Positions 18,627 to 28,267 are shown, counted from the first letter of the stretch. The stretch: 64,000 nt of DNA from JAHRAW01 sp965203265 (GCA_965203265.1 CBDBBV010000002.1:1240001-1304000), one strand, 5' to 3'. Notes: generated by a model from the sequence alone, not told the origin. Program-made: numbers and translations.

Positions 18627-19181
18627 CTACCCTTGCGCGGCGGCGGCCTGTTCCATTCTCTGCAGCAGCCGCCCGGGGTGGTCATCCATGATGAGCGCGT
18701 CCCGACTGGCCTGACCGAGAAATCCTTCCGCCACCGTGTGCGCCAGCAGGTCGGCGAGGGCGTCGTAGTATCCGCTCGTATTCAACACCGCGCACGGCTT
18801 ACGATGCAGCCCCAATTTCGCCCAAGCGAGACTCTCGAACAGCTCCTCGAAGGTACCCAACCCGCCCGGCAAAGCGACAAAGCCGTCCGACAACTCCGCC
18901 ATCAACGCCTTGCGCTCGTGCATGTCGCCGACCACCTTCAACTCGCTCAACCCCTCGTGGGCGGCCTCTTTCTCGTATAGCAATCGAGGGATAACGCCGA
19001 TAACCTCGCCGCCGCCACCGGCCACACTATCGGCAATCCGCCCCATAAGCCCAAGCCGCCCACCGCCATACACCAAGCCGATACCCCGCCGCACCATCTC
19101 CCCACCAAGCGCCTCGGCAGCCGCGCGATAGTCCGCCCGCTTGCCGGAATTGGAGCCGCAATAGACGCAGATTCTTTTCAT
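18627..19181 (-). CDS. LOG-family nucleotide phosphoribohydrolase
   Basis: The LOG family cleaves nucleoside 5'-monophosphates to base and ribose phosphate; in plants this activates cytokinins, in bacteria the role is broader. The 184-residue product shows the CVYCGSNSG opening, LVYGGGRLGLMG and the catalytic PGGLGTFEELFE motif. The start at 19181 gives MKRICVYCGS, as in relatives. It is upstream of mut on the same strand and divergent from the lipoprotein gene at 19458. Confidence 0.9.
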   Translation of the reverse strand: MKRICVYCGSNSGKRADYRAAAEALGGEMVRRGIGLVYGGGRLGLMGRIADSVAGGGGEVIGVIPRLLYEKEAAHEGLSELKVVGDMHERKALMAELSDGFVALPGGLGTFEELFESLAWAKLGLHRKPCAVLNTSGYYDALADLLAHTVAEGFLGQASRDALIMDDHPGRLLQRMEQAAAAQG

Positions 19182-19276
19182 TGAGGGTTCGGGTTGGGGT
19201 TGGGGTGAATTCGGGGGCGGAAACTTGCCATAAAAATTCGGGAATTCCAATCGGATGGTGTGCTACGATGATACAC

Positions 19277-19376
19277 GCTAGAACAAACAAGGATACCCTC
19301 CGTCGGGTGTCCGCTGAATACAATACCGTGTACGGGAATAGGCGGAATCGCAAACAAGTCCTTGTTTCGTTCTAGC
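19277..19376. promoter_or_regulatory. inverted repeat region upstream of the lipoprotein gene
   Basis: GCTAGAACAAACAAGGA (277-293 past 19000) is the near-perfect inverse of TCCTTGTTTCGTTCTAGC (359-376). Inside lie a smaller hairpin, GGATACCC with GGGTGTCC, and CAAACAAG (19351-19358), which can pair with the adjacent CTTGTTTC. The right arm can therefore fold with either of two partners. This could be a small inverted-repeat element or a folded leader of the transcript that starts the lipoprotein-slam pair. No Fur-type operator was found. Confidence 0.5.
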
Positions 19377-19457
19377 AGCGCCCGGCGCCTGCCCTCCAAA
19401 GGTCGTCGCCGGATTCAACTCTTTTCAACTTTTGCTAGAAAGTAACGAGGACATGAA

Positions 19458-20633
19458 ATGAATATCAACACGCAAAGAGCCCTTGCGCTCGCACTCGCGT
19501 TTTTCTGTGGTTTTTCCCTTGCCGGATGTGGTGGTGGGGGTGGTAGCGGCGGTGGTGGCAGTACGGCAAGAGCCGCGCCGGTTCTCCCCCCGATTCCCGC
19601 ACGATTCACCCGAGGCACGCTGGCGCAACAGCTCGATAGAGTAGGCGTAGTAGCGGAGACTCAACGGGAATCGGTACGCGAACAGGCGCGCACAGCCGCG
19701 ACAGCCACACCGAAAGCAGGCAGCATTACCCAATCATCCAAAGTGGATGGCGGAAATGTAACCCTTGATCAAATAGAAGCCAGCGCAGGATACACCAGTG
19801 GAACAACATATACCGGTGGGAATTTGAGGGTTTCGGTTACCAACCGCAGATCGGGCAGTTGGGGCACGGTGGGCACGGCTGACACGATTCTGCTAAGTGC
19901 TGATATTACAGATGATTTCGGCACACTAACCGAGGCGCTTCGCACCGTGACCAAACAGACCGCTGGCGGCGGCACCGTGATTGTCGATACCTTCAACAAC
20001 CGCCCGATCACCTTGAGCGATACGCATACCGACTATTTTGTTGCCGGCATGTGGCTATTCCTTCCCCCGGACGCAAATGACGATCCAGAAATCGGTGCTT
20101 TTTTTGACAGCCCGCTCACTCTTAAACCTGCCAGCGATCTAGAAAACCCTCGAAGCGCAAAATATCTAGGGAAGGCATATGGCACTTTTCTGGAAGTGAA
20201 ACCGAACGGCCAGACGGAAAATGGGTATGCCGAAGCAGATGTTGAATTAACCGCCAATTTCGGCTCGAATCCCACCATCAGAGGCGAACTGACAGAGGTT
20301 GTCACTCTCGACTTGGGCAATCCGGTGGCCAGTAAAATCGGCGGGCGCCCGTTGCTTGGCAATTCTGAGGCTACTTCTACGTTGACACTGGGGCAGGCCG
20401 CCATCAGCAAAGTTGCCGGAGGGTTCTTCTCCGGAGATACCAACGCCAGCGGCGCGCCGGACGGTGCGACATATACCTACAGCGGAAAATGGGCCGGGCA
20501 ATTCATTGGTACCACAGTCGACGATTCTGGTGTTGGCGGAACCTTTGGCACCACCAGCAGTGGCAACTCCGACGGCTACGAACTGACCTTGATTGGCTGG
20601 TTCGGCGCCGAACCAGAGTCACAGAAAGATTAG
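19458..20633 (+). CDS. TbpB-like surface lipoprotein, probable Slam cargo
   Basis: A 391-residue lipoprotein. A signal peptide ends in the lipobox LAGC (C23), followed by a Gly/Ser-rich tether. The C-terminal part, GGFFSGDTNASGAPDGATYTY..KWAGQF and GTFGTTSSGNSDGYEL, matches the small beta-barrel of transferrin-binding-protein-B-like cargo proteins. A CGAGGA ribosome site lies just upstream; the ATG at 19453 is followed directly by a stop. The next gene encodes a Slam-type translocon, which exports such lipoproteins to the cell surface. The ligand is unknown. Confidence 0.78.
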   Translation: MNINTQRALALALAFFCGFSLAGCGGGGGSGGGGSTARAAPVLPPIPARFTRGTLAQQLDRVGVVAETQRESVREQARTAATATPKAGSITQSSKVDGGNVTLDQIEASAGYTSGTTYTGGNLRVSVTNRRSGSWGTVGTADTILLSADITDDFGTLTEALRTVTKQTAGGGTVIVDTFNNRPITLSDTHTDYFVAGMWLFLPPDANDDPEIGAFFDSPLTLKPASDLENPRSAKYLGKAYGTFLEVKPNGQTENGYAEADVELTANFGSNPTIRGELTEVVTLDLGNPVASKIGGRPLLGNSEATSTLTLGQAAISKVAGGFFSGDTNASGAPDGATYTYSGKWAGQFIGTTVDDSGVGGTFGTTSSGNSDGYELTLIGWFGAEPESQKD

Positions 20634-20648
20634 TCCGCAACACCCGCC

Positions 20649-20676
20649 AAGCGGGCAGCCCCACGGTTGCCCGCTT
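20649..20676 (+). promoter_or_regulatory. hairpin in front of the slam start codon
   Basis: AAGCGGGCA (20649-20657) pairs perfectly with TGCCCGCTT (20668-20676), a nine-base stem with ten-base loop, five bases before the slam ATG. It has no T run, so it would more likely hinder ribosome entry or processively reduce slam expression relative to the lipoprotein than terminate. Confidence 0.5.
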
Positions 20677-20681
20677 CAGCC

Positions 20682-22025
20682 ATGGCACGCCGCCGCATCC
20701 AAGCACTGTTCGTGTTGGCGGCGTTGCTGAGCCCGCCCGAAGTCGCTACCGGGCACTCGCATTTATCCGAGGACGCTCAAGTCAATCAGGCGCGCGAGTT
20801 GATACACGGCGGGCGTTGGCACGCCGCTTTGGAAATATTGCGGCCGCTGGCCGATCCCACCCGCGCGGACATCACCGACATTCGTTTTCTCATCGGCCTG
20901 TCGGCCCTGGCCGCCGCACAGCAAACCGAAAACAAAACCGCGCGACACGCCCTGCTGGACGAAGCAATCGCCGTCCTGCGCGCCATTCTCGTCGATCTCC
21001 CGCACTTGACGCGAGTGCGTTTGGAGTTGGCGCGGGCATTTTTTCTTCGGGGAGATGACGATCTGTCGCGGCAGCATTTCGAGCGCGTTCTGGCGAGCGA
21101 GCCGCCGGCGGCGATGGCCGTCAACATCCGCCGTTTCCTGCGCGCGATCCGCGCCCGCCGCAGATGGAGCGGCCATTTTTCTCTGGGCGTCGAACAAAAC
21201 GACAACATCAACAGCGGCTCCGACAGCGAAACCATCTATCTGTTCGACCTGCCGTTCACCCTCAACAAGGAGTCCCGCCCGCGCGCGGAAACCGGCCTGT
21301 CCCTTGCAACGGGCGGCGAATATCAATATCCGCTGAGCGAACACTGGCGCTGGCGATTCGGCATGGATGCAACTCGCAACGAATACCGCGGCGATGAATT
21401 CGACCAGACTCACATCCTGCTTCGCAGCGGCTCGCGCTGGCTACTCTCCCAACACAGCGAGATCAGCCTGCAAGGCATCGGCGGGCAAAGATGGATCGGC
21501 GGCCGCCGCCACAGCAGGGAGATCGGCCTGCGTCTTGACGCCCGCCGCCAGTTCACGCCACGGCTCGGCGCCAACGGGCGGGCATCTTGGAAGAGAATTC
21601 GGCGGCAACAACAACCCGAGGCGGCGCATGCCGAAGTGGATTACGCTCTCGGCGGAATCTACCTGTTTTCGCCGCTGCTTCAGGGGAACGCCGGCCTCGG
21701 CCTTTCCCGAGTGGGCGGCGGGAATGGCGGCGGGAATAGCAACCGCCGCATTACCATCGGCCTCGGCGCGCTCTTGCCCAATGGGTGGACTTTGGGCGGT
21801 GCGCTGGAATGGTCGCGACGGCGGCACGAACACAATGCGCCGTTTTTACCAGCGCGGCAGATCGACCGCAAACGCGCCGCGCGCCTGTTCCTGCTGAATC
21901 GGGGAATCACGCTGCACGGCTTCAGCCCGCAGTTGATCGTGGCGCGGGAACGGCAGGAATCCAATTCCGCACTGGACAGTTACCGGCGCACCCGACTGGA
22001 ACTGCGCTTCGTGCGGCAATTCTGA
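20682..22025 (+). CDS. surface lipoprotein assembly modifier (Slam, type XI secretion)
   Basis: Slam proteins (DUF560) are outer-membrane translocons that move specific lipoproteins to the cell surface. The 447-residue product has a signal peptide (ALFVLAALLSPPEVATG), a TPR-like helical part (residues about 25-150), and a C-terminal beta-barrel that begins WSGHFSLGVEQNDNINSGSDSE and ends in aromatic RLELRFVRQF, the usual outer-membrane signature. The ATG at 20682 is preferred over a TTG at 20667. It follows its likely cargo gene by 48 bases. Confidence 0.85.
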   Translation: MARRRIQALFVLAALLSPPEVATGHSHLSEDAQVNQARELIHGGRWHAALEILRPLADPTRADITDIRFLIGLSALAAAQQTENKTARHALLDEAIAVLRAILVDLPHLTRVRLELARAFFLRGDDDLSRQHFERVLASEPPAAMAVNIRRFLRAIRARRRWSGHFSLGVEQNDNINSGSDSETIYLFDLPFTLNKESRPRAETGLSLATGGEYQYPLSEHWRWRFGMDATRNEYRGDEFDQTHILLRSGSRWLLSQHSEISLQGIGGQRWIGGRRHSREIGLRLDARRQFTPRLGANGRASWKRIRRQQQPEAAHAEVDYALGGIYLFSPLLQGNAGLGLSRVGGGNGGGNSNRRITIGLGALLPNGWTLGGALEWSRRRHEHNAPFLPARQIDRKRAARLFLLNRGITLHGFSPQLIVARERQESNSALDSYRRTRLELRFVRQF

Positions 22026-22067
22026 TTCCGAAGATCAAGCGCACCGATAATCGCGGGTTGCGCGGAT

Positions 22068-24089
22068 ATGCCCGCCGTGTTCTACTTTCCGCCGATGTTC
22101 CGCAAGTTCCTTTCCGTAGATTCTGTGGTCGCCGTGGGGGTGGCGGTTGTGCTGTGCGTGGTGTATGCACTTACGGCTTCGCATACCGTCATGTTGGAGG
22201 ATGACGGGTTGTTCATTCTGGCGGCGCTGGATGCCGGAGTTGCTCATCCGCCGGGGTATCCGTTGTTTGTGTTGTTGGGGCATTTGTTCTCGTGGTTGCC
22301 GTTGGGGTCGCCTGCTTTTGAACTGCATCTATTGAGTGGTCTTTTCGGGGCGTTGGCTTGCGGGATGTTGTATCAACTTGGGCGGCAGATGGATGTGCCC
22401 CCGTGGGCGGCGGCTGTGGCGGCGCTGGGTTGGGGGGTGTCGGCGCATTTTTGGTCTCAGGCGATCATCACCGAGGTGTATACGCTGAACGCGCTGTTGT
22501 GCATCGCCGTCTTTTATTTCTGTTTGCGCGCTCGGGGGGGTGGCGGCGCACTTGAGTCTAGGGCGCTCAGTTCGGCGGCTCTGTGTTTCGGTTTGGGGCT
22601 GGCCAATCACTGGCCGTTGATGGTGCTTGCGCTGGTGGGGATGAGTCCGTTGCTGTGGTCGCGTTGGCGGCAGTTGCTCGGCCATCTGCCGCGGTTGGCG
22701 TTGATTGTGCTCGCCGTGCCGGCGCTGTTGTACGGCTGGATGCTGTGGCGTTCCCATCAGCCGGTGATGGCGTTTTACGGGCCCATCGAGGACTTCAAAT
22801 CCCTGTGGTTTTTTCTCAGCCGTCAGGGGTATGCCGAGATCGATGCCAGCCCCACGGCGGGCGCGGCGGATGCGCTTGGCTATGGCTGGTTCGTGCTCAG
22901 GAATCTGCTGACCCAACTGACGCCGGTCGGCGCGGCGCTCGCTCTGGTCGGCATTTATTCCGTTTGGCGGCGGGGCCGCAGGGAGATCGTGCTGGCCGGC
23001 CTCGGTCTCATTTTCGCGCATAGTTTCGCGCTGATTTTGTTGCTGGATTTCGATTACGAAGACCTGAAAATCGCCGTATTCCGCCCCTATCCGATCACCG
23101 CGTTCGGCCTGTGGGCGCTGTGGATGGGGTGTGGGTTGGCTGCCTGCGTGTCTTGGTTGCAGGGCGACAATCGAGTCTGGCTTGGGCGGATTGCCGTGTG
23201 CAGCGCAGTCGCCATCCCCATCTGGCTGCTGGCCGCCAATCTGCGCGTCAACGATCGCAGCGAAGACCACTTCGCCCACACCCACGCCCGCACGACTCTC
23301 GAAAGTTTGCCGCCGGACGCGGTGTTCCTAGTATTCGGCGATGTGCAGACCGGGCCCATGGGCTACGCCCGTTTCGTCGAGAAAATCCGCCCGGATGTGG
23401 AGGTGTTGAGCACGCAGGGGCTGGTGTATCCCAATCGGCTGTTCAACCCCCTCGAAAGCGAGCAAACTCGCCGAGCGATGCTGTGGGAATACATCGCGCG
23501 CACCGATCGACCGGTATTCATCACCGGCAAGGGCCCCATAGAACCCCTGCCCGCCGGATACCACCTCACCGACAACGGCTTCTATCACGGCATCGAACCC
23601 ACCGCTCAGGGCGGCACCATGCAACTGCGCTTCGATCGCGACATCATCGACTACCTGCAAACGCTGACGCCCTATCGCCACCACCCGGACGGCTGGATTC
23701 GCCACCTGCGCCGCAAGATGCTCTTCCGCGCCGGGCTGTGGCTGGGTTATCTGGAGTTGCCCGAAGTGCCCGATGTGCAGCGGCAGGGCATTCCCCTGCA
23801 CGATCTGGTCATGAACGATTTCCACGGCCTGCTCGGCATGGTCGAGACGTTGCTGCAGTACGGCGGGCCGAAACACCTGCAACAGGCCGAGGGATTGCTG
23901 GCACGCGCCGAGCCGTTGCTGGAAGAGCGCTTTGGCAAGGAGCGGATCGGTAGGTTTTACTATCTCAAGGGGTTTCTCGCCTATCAGCTGGGTGGGATGG
24001 ACGAGGCACGGCGGAATTTCGCGCGTTCGGTGCGGGTGCATCCTCATGTGGAGAATGCTTCCTTCAAGGCGTTGGAGATGATGCGGTAG
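22068..24089 (+). CDS. DUF2723 multi-pass membrane protein
   Basis: A 673-residue protein. The DUF2723 signature is clear near the N terminus: MLEDDGLFILAALDAGVAHPPGYPLFVLLGHLFSWLP, followed by about ten membrane segments up to residue 400 and a soluble C-terminal part with TPR-like helices (LLARAEPLLEERFGKERIG). The family is related to protein O-mannosyl/GT-C transferases, so a role in glycosylating exported proteins is possible but unproven. The ATG at 22095 (MFRKFLSVD) is an alternative start. It follows slam by 42 bases and may be in its operon. Confidence 0.8.
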   Translation: MPAVFYFPPMFRKFLSVDSVVAVGVAVVLCVVYALTASHTVMLEDDGLFILAALDAGVAHPPGYPLFVLLGHLFSWLPLGSPAFELHLLSGLFGALACGMLYQLGRQMDVPPWAAAVAALGWGVSAHFWSQAIITEVYTLNALLCIAVFYFCLRARGGGGALESRALSSAALCFGLGLANHWPLMVLALVGMSPLLWSRWRQLLGHLPRLALIVLAVPALLYGWMLWRSHQPVMAFYGPIEDFKSLWFFLSRQGYAEIDASPTAGAADALGYGWFVLRNLLTQLTPVGAALALVGIYSVWRRGRREIVLAGLGLIFAHSFALILLLDFDYEDLKIAVFRPYPITAFGLWALWMGCGLAACVSWLQGDNRVWLGRIAVCSAVAIPIWLLAANLRVNDRSEDHFAHTHARTTLESLPPDAVFLVFGDVQTGPMGYARFVEKIRPDVEVLSTQGLVYPNRLFNPLESEQTRRAMLWEYIARTDRPVFITGKGPIEPLPAGYHLTDNGFYHGIEPTAQGGTMQLRFDRDIIDYLQTLTPYRHHPDGWIRHLRRKMLFRAGLWLGYLELPEVPDVQRQGIPLHDLVMNDFHGLLGMVETLLQYGGPKHLQQAEGLLARAEPLLEERFGKERIGRFYYLKGFLAYQLGGMDEARRNFARSVRVHPHVENASFKALEMMR

Positions 24090-24218
24090 GGCGGAGTTTG
24101 TAGTGGCGGACTGCGTTCGGAATGGTATGAACATCATGGCGATCATTTGTAAGTGCTAGCGGGTATCTCATACTTCATACTCGGTAAAACTAGCGCTACC
24201 GTGTCTAATTTTTCTTAG

Positions 24219-26420
24219 TCAAAATTCGACCTTTTGACGTGCCAATTTCAATTGCTCAGTTAATTCTATTGCATCACTAATACGCCGGACAATATCATCT
24301 GTATTTTTATCGCTATAGTTAGGTATACCGATTTTATTAATGGTTTTTACCGAAATTCCAGGATATCCTAAGTCATATGTTATTGATTCTACATCAAAAT
24401 TGAGAAAAAAATAGAAAATACAAAAAGGATGATAATCTCCTTTGCTTTCAATACCGGCAAGCGTACTTGTAGCGTATGCTGGCGTGGACAGCAAAGCGCG
24501 ATGATTTTTCAAGGAAGCCTGTCCAGTAACCGGAATTAGGGTAGAGTTTTTTGAGAACAAGTGTGGTTTTTTGTCCAAAATAGCGCGTTCGTTGATTTTG
24601 TACGTGCTTTCACAAAGAGAATAATCGATATGATTCCGTGAGAGATCAGCAACCATCATAATCGGCTGTGTCCCACCAATAATATCAATAATTTTTGTTT
24701 TAGGCGATATGCTGTTCGCGCCGGACGTTATTTTAGCAACATCACTTAACTGAAATTCGTCTTTCTTTACGAAAAAATCCAAGGTTTTAAAGCGCACTTT
24801 AGTATCACTTGCAATATCTACCTCTTTCCCCCCCAAGTCATCCATTGTTCTATCTATATCATTTTCACCAGGAAGCGGAATTCGGTATCCATCTTGACTA
24901 TACCCATCATTTTTGATTTGAAAATATGGAAAAGATTTTTTTGAATTACCACGACTTAAAAACATAATAGCCGTTTGCTGTAGCGTATAAGGTTGAAAGC
25001 ATTGAGGGGTCAATTCAATAAAACGATCGACCTCCCAATTCCCTAAAATATATTTGCGCTCATCTTTTAGTTCATCTTTGTAGAAAAATCCGATGGGGAC
25101 AATTATCGCGGCTCTGCCTTTTGAGCTGTTTTTCACGCTTTCAAGGCAATGCTGAACACCAATGCTATCCCCGTTTTTTCGACCTGATGGCTGCACAGGA
25201 TAATCCGCACTATAATCGGTTGATTGCGAAAAAGGAATATTTGTAATCACAATATCGTATTTGTGCTTCGTCTCCTCAAGTAAAGAGTAAGAGTCTCCCC
25301 GTTGTATATTGCTATGTCCATCTCCGAACATAATCATGTTCATCATCGCAATTCGTGCAACACTTGAATTATCCCTGCCGAACAAGGTATTTTTCCGTAA
25401 AGTGTCTTTGTCCTTTGTGGTGGATATGCGCTGATTGAGATAGCGAAAACACTCTACTAGCATCCCGCCCGTTCCACAAAATGGATCATATATTTTTTCC
25501 CCAATCCTGGGCTGTAAAAAATGAACCATCATTCTCACTATATGGCGCGGCGTAAAATACTGTCCTAGATCGTTTTTCGTACCACGTGTATATGAATGTA
25601 TGAAATGCTCAAACGCCAAACCTTTTATGTCGTCCTTGACTGACGACAAATGAAACGAAGAAAGAATATCAACTAATCTCTCCAAATTTTTCGGATTCTT
25701 TATTTTTGTATTCTCAAATAACCCACTATGTTCCTTTTTCTGTGTTCTCAACATTGCCTTAAGCACATCCAAAAGGGCAGTACCTTGCTTTGAGCAAACA
25801 TCCGCCCACGAAAAACCAGATATATCTTGTTTCCCTCCCCCTTCAAATTTCAGTTTCAAAAACATCAAGTTTGCAAATTCGGAAAATCGCTCAATTCCCG
25901 CAGACAATCCCTCATGTTTTAGTATGTCATTTGCCTTCGCAAAATTAGCAATAAGATCACTCTGTTTTAGCGCAACTTCTTTTGAAAAACTGCTGAAATT
26001 GTTGTCCGCAATAAAATTACGCGCCATTGTTGGACTTATCAAATCTTCTACTTCTCGTTCGTCAATAAACAAAGGCCCTCCTCGTTCCATATGCCAAGTT
26101 CTTACTCGCCAACCATCTGTAGCAATAACAATCGGAGCTCCAATTTTTTCGGCATATCTGCTCTTTCCCTGTTCTAATGCATTCGACAATGATTCGCCTG
26201 GTTTTTTCGCTTCTATCACAATGGAAGGCTTATCGGAATCTTTAAACGCATATAGCACATAGTCAGGTAAATTCCTCCCTAACTGCTTTTTTTGTTCTTG
26301 GGTACGCGCCTGTTGCCGGTACACATTCCTATCCGATTTACGCGGATCAATTTTCCATCCCAAAGAAGTGAGCTGTATATCTATCGCCGCTTCAACTTCT
26401 CTCTCGGTTATCTTCATCAT
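24219..26420 (-). CDS. one-chain restriction-modification enzyme (type IIG-like)
   Basis: A 733-residue fusion. Residues 1-130 hold an HsdR-N-like nuclease: P52-D53 in LPDYVLYAF and E70-A-K72 in IVIEAKKPGESL. Residues about 160-480 are an N6-adenine methyltransferase with SAM motif DPFCGTGGML (312-321) and catalytic NIPF (394-397) in place of the common NPPF. The rest (about 540-733) looks like one specificity domain of a type I S subunit (ITSGANSI...GIPNYS). No helicase is present, so it fits the type IIG plan. The gene is AT-rich and solitary. Confidence 0.87.
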   Translation of the reverse strand: MMKITEREVEAAIDIQLTSLGWKIDPRKSDRNVYRQQARTQEQKKQLGRNLPDYVLYAFKDSDKPSIVIEAKKPGESLSNALEQGKSRYAEKIGAPIVIATDGWRVRTWHMERGGPLFIDEREVEDLISPTMARNFIADNNFSSFSKEVALKQSDLIANFAKANDILKHEGLSAGIERFSEFANLMFLKLKFEGGGKQDISGFSWADVCSKQGTALLDVLKAMLRTQKKEHSGLFENTKIKNPKNLERLVDILSSFHLSSVKDDIKGLAFEHFIHSYTRGTKNDLGQYFTPRHIVRMMVHFLQPRIGEKIYDPFCGTGGMLVECFRYLNQRISTTKDKDTLRKNTLFGRDNSSVARIAMMNMIMFGDGHSNIQRGDSYSLLEETKHKYDIVITNIPFSQSTDYSADYPVQPSGRKNGDSIGVQHCLESVKNSSKGRAAIIVPIGFFYKDELKDERKYILGNWEVDRFIELTPQCFQPYTLQQTAIMFLSRGNSKKSFPYFQIKNDGYSQDGYRIPLPGENDIDRTMDDLGGKEVDIASDTKVRFKTLDFFVKKDEFQLSDVAKITSGANSISPKTKIIDIIGGTQPIMMVADLSRNHIDYSLCESTYKINERAILDKKPHLFSKNSTLIPVTGQASLKNHRALLSTPAYATSTLAGIESKGDYHPFCIFYFFLNFDVESITYDLGYPGISVKTINKIGIPNYSDKNTDDIVRRISDAIELTEQLKLARQKVEF

Positions 26421-27016
26421 ACTAACCCGTCAAACTCTCAAGCTTCCGACTTCGCGCATTCCCCTGCTCACCTCTCTTACGCAACTGCGCAATTTTGTTC
26501 GCCTAATTGCACAAAGACGGGATAACCAGCAAGACGGCGGCCAGAAGTGGGATTGAGAACGAAAATGCTTGTTTTCATGGGAACTCCGGTGTCAATTGTA
26601 CCCCCGGTCGCAAGCGACAGAGCTGTGCTTCAACAACACGAGAAAATTCCTCGTCTATTCCCGTCAAGTAACCTAGTCATTCTGCCCGATAGAGCCGGCA
26701 CTTTATTCACGGAAGCCCCGGAAACGGTCATTTTGTTGAAGATGGGTAATAAATAACCGACTTACAGCGGATTAGCAAGGGGAAAAACTGAAAATGTCGC
26801 AAATTTTCCAATATAAGTCGTTTTTGGAAAAGCGGTGTTGACGCCGCACACCGCGTGAAAGGCGTGACTCCCCTCCCCAAATTACACGCATCCGGCCGGA
26901 CCGTAGGCCAACAACCTTACCAAGCCTTGTTCTCCCCATGCCCTCAATGGAGTAAAATTGTCCCGCCCGCCGCTTCCGACTAGGTGATCATCAAGCGTTT
27001 TTCATGGAGTCAAACA
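26421..27016. other. intergenic region between the RM enzyme and icd
   Basis: About 600 bases without a gene I can support. It must contain the divergent promoters of the RM gene and icd. Short frames occur (for example plus strand 26547-26756) but lack a ribosome site and protein-like composition. On the minus strand, 26424-26500 reads like the C-terminal tail of a protein ending ..RSRKLESLTG, with its stop touching the RM start codon, but the frame is closed by a stop 26 codons upstream; it may be a gene remnant. Confidence 0.5.
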
Positions 27017-28267
27017 ATGGGTTATCAGCATATCCGCCTGCCTGAAAACGGCGAGAAGATTTCGCTGCGAGACGGCAAACTCGTGGTTCCCGACCAGCCG
27101 ATTTTGGGTTTTGTCGAGGGGGACGGTATCGGCGCGGACATCACTTCGGCCTCGTTGCGGGTGTGGGATGCGGCGGTGGCGCGCGCCTACGGCGGTCGGC
27201 GCAAGGTGTGTTGGTGCGAGTTGTTCATGGGGGAGAAGGCCGCCGGGGTGTATGCCGGCGACTATTTCCCCGGAGAGACGCTGGCAGCGATTCGCGATCT
27301 GGTGGTGGCCGTCAAGGGGCCGCTGACTACGCCCATCGGCGGCGGTTTTCGCTCCCTCAATGTTTCCCTGCGTCAGGAGATGGATTTGTATGCCTGCGTG
27401 CGCCCGGTGCGCTATTTCAAGGGGGTGCCTTCGCCGCTGGCGCATCCGGAGGAGGTGGATGTGGTGATTTTTCGGGAGAATACCGAGGATGTATACGCCG
27501 GCATCGAGTATCCCAGCGGCAGCGAGGAAAACCGGAAATTGGCGCGGTTTTTGCGGGAGGAGCTGCACGCGGAGTTCTTCGAGGACGCCGGATTGGGAGT
27601 CAAGCCGGTCAGTTCGTTTGCCAGCAAGCGGCTGGTGCGCAAGGCGATTCAATACGCCGTCGATCACGGCAGATCGAGCGTTACGCTGGTGCACAAGGGC
27701 AATATCATGAAGTTCACCGAGGGCGCCTTCCGCAACTGGGGCTACGAGGTGGCCACCGAGGAATTTCGCGAACATGTTGTCACCGAGGACGAGCTGTGGG
27801 ACGAGCATGACGGCCAGCTGCCCGCGGGCAAGGTGCTGATCAAGGATCGCATCGCCGACATCATGTTTCAGCTGCTGCAGCTGCGCCCAGCGGAATTCGA
27901 TGTGATCGCGACCACCAATCTGAACGGCGATTATCTCTCCGATGCCCTCGCCGCCGAGGTGGGCGGAGTGGGGATCGCCCCCGGCGCCAATATCGCCGAC
28001 CACATCGCGGTGTTCGAGGCGACCCACGGCACCGCGCCCAAGTACACCAATCAGAACAAGGTGAATCCTTCATCCTTGCTGTTTTCCGGAGCGATGATGC
28101 TGGAATACATCGGCTGGCGGGAGGCGGCGGAGTTGATCCACCGAGCCTTTGTCGAGGTGCTGGCCGAGCGGACGGTCACCTACGATTTCGCGAGATTGAT
28201 GGAGGGCGCCACCACCGTGTCCACCAGCGGGTTCGCCGACGCGCTGATCGACAAGATCGACGCCTGA
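27017..28267 (+). CDS. icd: NADP-dependent isocitrate dehydrogenase
   Basis: It decarboxylates isocitrate to 2-oxoglutarate in the TCA cycle. The 416 residues equal the E. coli length. Visible motifs: FVEGDGIGADIT, PLTTPIGGGFRSLNVSLRQEMDLY with the phosphorylatable Ser of the RSLN loop, RENTEDVYAGIEY, VHKGNIMKFTEGAFRNWGYE, TTNLNGDYLSDA, and the NADP-binding FEATHGTAPKY. The start at MGYQHIRLPENG has GGAG nine bases upstream. Confidence 0.96.
   Translation: MGYQHIRLPENGEKISLRDGKLVVPDQPILGFVEGDGIGADITSASLRVWDAAVARAYGGRRKVCWCELFMGEKAAGVYAGDYFPGETLAAIRDLVVAVKGPLTTPIGGGFRSLNVSLRQEMDLYACVRPVRYFKGVPSPLAHPEEVDVVIFRENTEDVYAGIEYPSGSEENRKLARFLREELHAEFFEDAGLGVKPVSSFASKRLVRKAIQYAVDHGRSSVTLVHKGNIMKFTEGAFRNWGYEVATEEFREHVVTEDELWDEHDGQLPAGKVLIKDRIADIMFQLLQLRPAEFDVIATTNLNGDYLSDALAAEVGGVGIAPGANIADHIAVFEATHGTAPKYTNQNKVNPSSLLFSGAMMLEYIGWREAAELIHRAFVEVLAERTVTYDFARLMEGATTVSTSGFADALIDKIDA

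Noticed and set aside
26547..26756. A 69-codon frame upstream of icd
   Set aside because: No ribosome site, no recognisable family, and the region is more likely promoter sequence.
26927..26958. An icd promoter from TTGTTC and TAAAAT
   Set aside because: The 20-base spacing is too long for sigma70.
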